Assembly: GCA_021827255.1 (NCBI GenBank)
Contig: JAKAWO010000035.1
Coordinates: 1 to 14,895, forward strand
DNA length: 14,895 bases
Source of the DNA: Acidobacteriota bacterium
Lineage (GTDB): Bacteria > Acidobacteriota > Terriglobia > UBA7540
Direction of reading: 5' to 3'
In this document: positions 12,129 through 14,895 of the stretch, one piece after another
How positions within the stretch are numbered: the first letter of the stretch is position 1
How the letters are laid out: each line of letters begins with the position of its first letter
Made by a program: the position numbers and the translations under genes
Notes under the pieces: generated by a model
Database searches by the model: none
The model's input: only the letters and a program-made list of their open reading frames with translations
What the model was told of the DNA's origin: nothing

Positions 12129-13184
12129 TTACTTCTTGGCCCGGCCCGTCGCGGCGGCTTCCGCGCCCTTCTCGCTCCCGCCGGGCGGGAGGTTGAGCGC
12201 CTTGCGGACTTCCGCCTCGATCTTATCCCGAACCGGCGGATTGTCCCGCAGGAACTGCCGCGCGTTCTCCCGTCCCTGTCCGATCCGCTCGCCCGCAAAC
12301 GAGTACCACGCGCCCGTCTTTTCCAGCAAATTCAAGTTGGCCGCCGTGTCAATCAGGTCGCCTTCCTTCGAGATACCCTCCCCATACAAGATATCGAACT
12401 CCGCTTCTCGGAAGGGAGCGGCCATTTTGTTTTTAACCACTTTGACGCGCGTCCGGTTGCCCACCATGCGGTCGCCATCCTTGATGGAGGCGATCCGCCG
12501 GATATCCAACCGCACCGAGGAATAGAATTTGAGGGCGCGCCCGCCCGTGGTGGTCTCCGGATTGCCGAACATCACGCCGATCTTCTCGCGGATCTGGTTG
12601 ATGAACACGAGCGAGGTTTTGGACTTGGCAACGATCGCCGTCAGCTTCCGGAGCGCCTGCGACATGAGGCGCGCCTGCAGGCCCGGCATCGAATCGCCCA
12701 TGTCGCCTTCGAGCTCGGCGCGCGGCACCAGCGCCGCCACCGAATCCACCACAATCACGTCCACGGCGTTTGACCGGACCAGCGCCTCCGCGATTTCGAG
12801 CGCCTGCTCGCCGTAGTCCGGCTGCGAGACCAGCAGGTTGTCCACGTCCACGCCGAGCCTTTTCGCGTAGGCCGCGTCGAGGGCGTGTTCGGCGTCTATA
12901 AACGCCGCCATCCCGCCGCGCTTCTGCGCCTCGGCCACCAGGTGGAGCGCGATCGTCGTCTTGCCGCTCGACTCAGGGCCGAAGACTTCCACCACTCGGC
13001 CGCGCGGCACCCCGCCAATGCCCAGCGCCGCATCCAGAGAAACTGCGCCCGTCGGAATCACTTCCACCGGAACCAGAGCCTCGCGGCTCCCTAACCGCAT
13101 AATCGAACCCTTGCCGAATTGCTTTTCGATCTGGGTCAGCGCGACCTCAATCGCTCGGGCGCGCTCAACTCGCTCTTCCGGCAT
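12129..13184 (-). CDS. recA: Recombinase RecA
   Basis: 351 aa, normal length. It forms filaments on single-stranded DNA, drives strand exchange and activates SOS repressor cleavage. Walker A is GPESSGKT at 69-76, and the Walker B region is VDVIVVDSVAAL. Loop L1/L2 regions are present (EGDMGDSMPGLQARLMSQALRK; IREKIGVMFGNPETTTGGRALKFY), as is the conserved KVVKNK segment. The C-terminal tail is Lys/Ala/Glu-rich (KGAEAAATGRAKK) and less acidic than in E. coli. GGAGG lies shortly before the ATG. No LexA-type operator that I recognise is in the 76-bp upstream gap. No regulatory recX follows; a PBP gene does instead. Confidence 0.98.
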   Translation of the reverse strand: MPEERVERARAIEVALTQIEKQFGKGSIMRLGSREALVPVEVIPTGAVSLDAALGIGGVPRGRVVEVFGPESSGKTTIALHLVAEAQKRGGMAAFIDAEHALDAAYAKRLGVDVDNLLVSQPDYGEQALEIAEALVRSNAVDVIVVDSVAALVPRAELEGDMGDSMPGLQARLMSQALRKLTAIVAKSKTSLVFINQIREKIGVMFGNPETTTGGRALKFYSSVRLDIRRIASIKDGDRMVGNRTRVKVVKNKMAAPFREAEFDILYGEGISKEGDLIDTAANLNLLEKTGAWYSFAGERIGQGRENARQFLRDNPPVRDKIEAEVRKALNLPPGGSEKGAEAAATGRAKK

Positions 13185-13260
13185 CCTTCGACCTCCGCCG
13201 AACTTTCCTCATCTTAAACGATGTACAGACTTTTTTGCGGTTTTAATTTAGGGTTCCCGC

Positions 13261-14124
13261 TCAAGCCGCCGGCTTCGGATACTCGTAAAATCCCCGCCCC
13301 GTTTTCCGGCCCAGCCGCCCCGCGTTGACCATCCGCTCCAGCAGGGGACACGGTCGGTACTTGGAATCGGAAAAACCCTGATACAAAACCCGCATGGTCT
13401 CCAGGCAAACATCGAGGCCGATCAAATCCGCGAGTTCGAGCGGCCCCATCGGATGGTTCATCCCCAATTTCATCACCCCGTCCACGCCTTTGGCGTCGCT
13501 CACGCCTTCCATCAGGGTGTAAACCGCTTCGTTAATCATCGGCATCAGCAGGCGGTTCGAGACAAACCCCGGCGAATCCTTCACGCGAATCGGCGTCTTG
13601 CCCAGCGACACGGCCAGCTTCTCGACGCATTCGACGGCGGCCTCGGCCGTCTCCAGCCCGGCCACCACTTCCACCAGCTTCATGGCCGGAACCGGATTGA
13701 AGAAGTGCATCCCCGCCATAAGTTGCGGACGCCGCGTCAGGCGCGCAAGGCGAGTAATGGAAATCGAGGAGGTGTTGCTGGCAAAGATCGTTTCCGCCCC
13801 GCAAATCGGATCCAGGCTCCGGAAGACGCCGGCCTTCACGTCAAAGTTTTCGGGCACCGCTTCGATGATGAAGTCTGACGCGGCAAGGTTGGAGAGTTCG
13901 CGGGCGGCGTTCAAGCGGCTTTCAGCCGCCTGCTTCTCCGCCTCGGAGCAGGCGCCTTTTGCAACCTCCCGTCCGAGTCCCGCAGAAATTTTCGCCCGCG
14001 CTGATTCGAAGGCCGCGGGCTCGCTGTCGTACAGCACGGCCGTATAACCATGCCGGACGAGCGCCTGCGCGATGCCCCGCCCCATCGTGCCCGCGCCCAC
14101 CACGCCCACGCGGCTGATTTTCAT
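13261..14124 (-). CDS. 3-hydroxybutyryl-CoA / 3-hydroxyacyl-CoA dehydrogenase
   Basis: 287 aa from ATG 14124, chosen because the NAD-binding motif begins at once (VGVVGAGTMGRGIAQALVRHGY, GAGTMG at 10-15) and AGGGGA lies 6 nt upstream; the open frame to 14220 overlaps the thiolase. Other family marks are FIIEAVPENFDVK, IFASNTSSISITRLA, the catalytic region GMHFFNPVPAMKLVEVV (His), DSPGFVSNRLL (with the conserved Asn) and LGMNHPMGPLELADLIGLD; the end GRKTGRGFYEY is typical. It interconverts (S)-3-hydroxybutyryl-CoA and acetoacetyl-CoA with NAD(P)H. It follows the thiolase by 26 bp, suggesting an operon for beta-oxidation or butanoyl-CoA synthesis. The stand-alone single-domain form suits short-chain substrates (Hbd/PaaH type). 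Confidence 0.95.
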   Translation of the reverse strand: MKISRVGVVGAGTMGRGIAQALVRHGYTAVLYDSEPAAFESARAKISAGLGREVAKGACSEAEKQAAESRLNAARELSNLAASDFIIEAVPENFDVKAGVFRSLDPICGAETIFASNTSSISITRLARLTRRPQLMAGMHFFNPVPAMKLVEVVAGLETAEAAVECVEKLAVSLGKTPIRVKDSPGFVSNRLLMPMINEAVYTLMEGVSDAKGVDGVMKLGMNHPMGPLELADLIGLDVCLETMRVLYQGFSDSKYRPCPLLERMVNAGRLGRKTGRGFYEYPKPAA

Positions 14125-14150
14125 TCCACGTCCCCTCGCGAGCCGCGGAT

Positions 14151-14895
14151 TTATGAACCCGCCGCGCCAGGGCCGGCTTGCTCGACCGCCAACGCGATGG
14201 CGTTGCCGCCGCCCAGGCAAAGCGCCGCGATGCCCCGCCGCGCCTTGCGCCGCGCCATTTCGAAGAGCAGCGTCACCAGGATTCTCGCTCCCGAAGCTCC
14301 AATCGGATGGCCCAGCGCCACCGCGCCGCCGTTGACGTTGGTGCGCGCTCGATCCAGTCCCAATTGCTCCGTGACGGCGAGCGCCTGCACGGCGAAGGCT
14401 TCATTCAATTCCACCAGGTCCACTTCCTCCAGCTTCCAGCCGCTTTTTGCGAGCAAAGCCCGGACGGCGTCCACCGGCGCCATCATCACCCAACGCGGCT
14501 CGACCCCGCTCACCGCCTGAGCGACGATTTTGGCCATCGGCTTCTTCCCGAGTTTTGTTGCCGTCTCGGCCGACGTCACCACCAGCGCCGCCGCGCCGTC
14601 GTTTGTTCCGGGCGCGTTGCCCGCCGTCACCGTGCCGTCCCGCTTGAACGCCGGCTTCAGCTTCGCCAGCGCCTCGAGGGACGTGTCCGCGCGCGGTGAC
14701 TCGTCGGTCGCAAAGCGAATCGGTTCGCCCTTCTTCTGTGGAACGCCAACGGGAACGATTTCCTCGCTAAAACGGCAGCTTTGGATAGCCTGAACCGCTC
14801 GCCGATGACTTTCGACCGCATATTCGTCCTGCCGCTCGCGGGAAATCTCGTACTTCTCCGCCACCAGCTCCGCCGTCATGCCCATGTGAAAATCT
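14151..14895 (-). CDS. Acetyl-CoA acetyltransferase / thiolase, C-terminal two-thirds (partial)
   Basis: The frame runs off the window's right edge; the visible part begins within DFHMGMTAELVAEKY and ends at the stop at 14151, about 248 residues. Thiolase family marks are RERQDEYAVESHRRA, NAPGTNDGAAALVV, the catalytic NEAFA (Asn), the GGAVALGHPIGASGARI box with the catalytic His, and CLGGGNAIALAVE with the second catalytic Cys. The nucleophile Cys of the N-terminal half lies outside the window. The enzyme joins two acetyl-CoA to acetoacetyl-CoA or runs the reverse cleavage; its 26-bp spacing to the dehydrogenase fits consecutive reactions. Biosynthetic versus degradative direction cannot be decided here. 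Confidence 0.95.
   Translation of the reverse strand, partial: DFHMGMTAELVAEKYEISRERQDEYAVESHRRAVQAIQSCRFSEEIVPVGVPQKKGEPIRFATDESPRADTSLEALAKLKPAFKRDGTVTAGNAPGTNDGAAALVVTSAETATKLGKKPMAKIVAQAVSGVEPRWVMMAPVDAVRALLAKSGWKLEEVDLVELNEAFAVQALAVTEQLGLDRARTNVNGGAVALGHPIGASGARILVTLLFEMARRKARRGIAALCLGGGNAIALAVEQAGPGAAGS

Noticed and set aside
13185..13260. LexA/SOS operator upstream of recA
   Set aside because: A CTGTACAT sequence occurs, but neither the E. coli, Bacillus nor alphaproteobacterial LexA box pattern is completed in the gap; operators for this lineage are not known to me.
1..14895. CRISPR arrays, tRNA and rRNA genes
   Set aside because: No regularly spaced identical repeats beyond the short tandems described, and no cloverleaf or rRNA-like sequence recognised.

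Overview
The window looks like the chromosome of a GC-rich Gram-negative bacterium. Lipid A (lpxI), TonB-family, Hfq and sulfate-assimilation genes all point that way. The mix (LpxI next to a Gfo/Idh/MocA oxidoreductase, simple-repeat intergenic DNA, core genes interrupted by a small integrase cassette) suggests Acidobacteriota to me, but this is inference; no rRNA is present to confirm it.

Layout. (1) 1-2283, + strand: the end of lpxI, a Gfo/Idh/MocA dehydrogenase, and a proline-rich TonB-like envelope protein. (2) 2284-3133: about 850 bp without a credible gene, filled with 14-bp and 17-bp tandem repeats, paired 33/32-bp direct repeats, a large 53-bp-arm inverted repeat, hairpins and a terminator-like stem. 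(3) 3134-5111, - strand: a small integrative cassette with a tyrosine recombinase (Cys-rich tail; first catalytic Arg apparently replaced by Gly), an excisionase-like helix-turn-helix protein, an overlapping small ORF, a coiled-coil accessory protein and a nested 27-codon membrane-peptide ORF. (4) 5234-8045, + strand: a sigma70-type promoter, an unlisted 59-aa single-pass membrane protein, then miaA-hfq-hflX, the classical tRNA-modification / RNA-chaperone / ribosome-splitting GTPase cluster. (5) 8525-10836, + strand: sat (ATP sulfurylase) and cysH (Fe-S APS reductase) behind a long leader. (6) 10874-14895, - strand: a transpeptidase-type penicillin-binding protein, recA, 3-hydroxyacyl-CoA dehydrogenase and a thiolase that runs off the window; in transcription order thiolase, dehydrogenase, recA, PBP.

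The most exciting item is the leader of sat-cysH (8525-8742). It has a TTGACA promoter, a Shine-Dalgarno plus GTG start, and a 31-codon peptide with three consecutive Cys codons and a fourth further on, all TGT although sat and cysH use TGC. The three Cys codons form exactly the loop of an RNA hairpin. The descending arm of that hairpin can instead pair with the 5' arm of a strong intrinsic terminator just before sat. This is the architecture of a trp/his-style transcription attenuator, but reading Cys-tRNA charging and controlling the genes that supply reduced sulfur for cysteine. I know of poly-Cys upstream ORFs in mycobacteria, but of no description of this arrangement in this kind of organism.

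How the genes work together: sat makes APS from sulfate and ATP, and cysH reduces APS to sulfite, feeding cysteine synthesis; the leader closes the feedback loop. The miaA-hfq-hflX block is a housekeeping RNA/translation operon. The thiolase and dehydrogenase act in consecutive steps of acyl-CoA metabolism.
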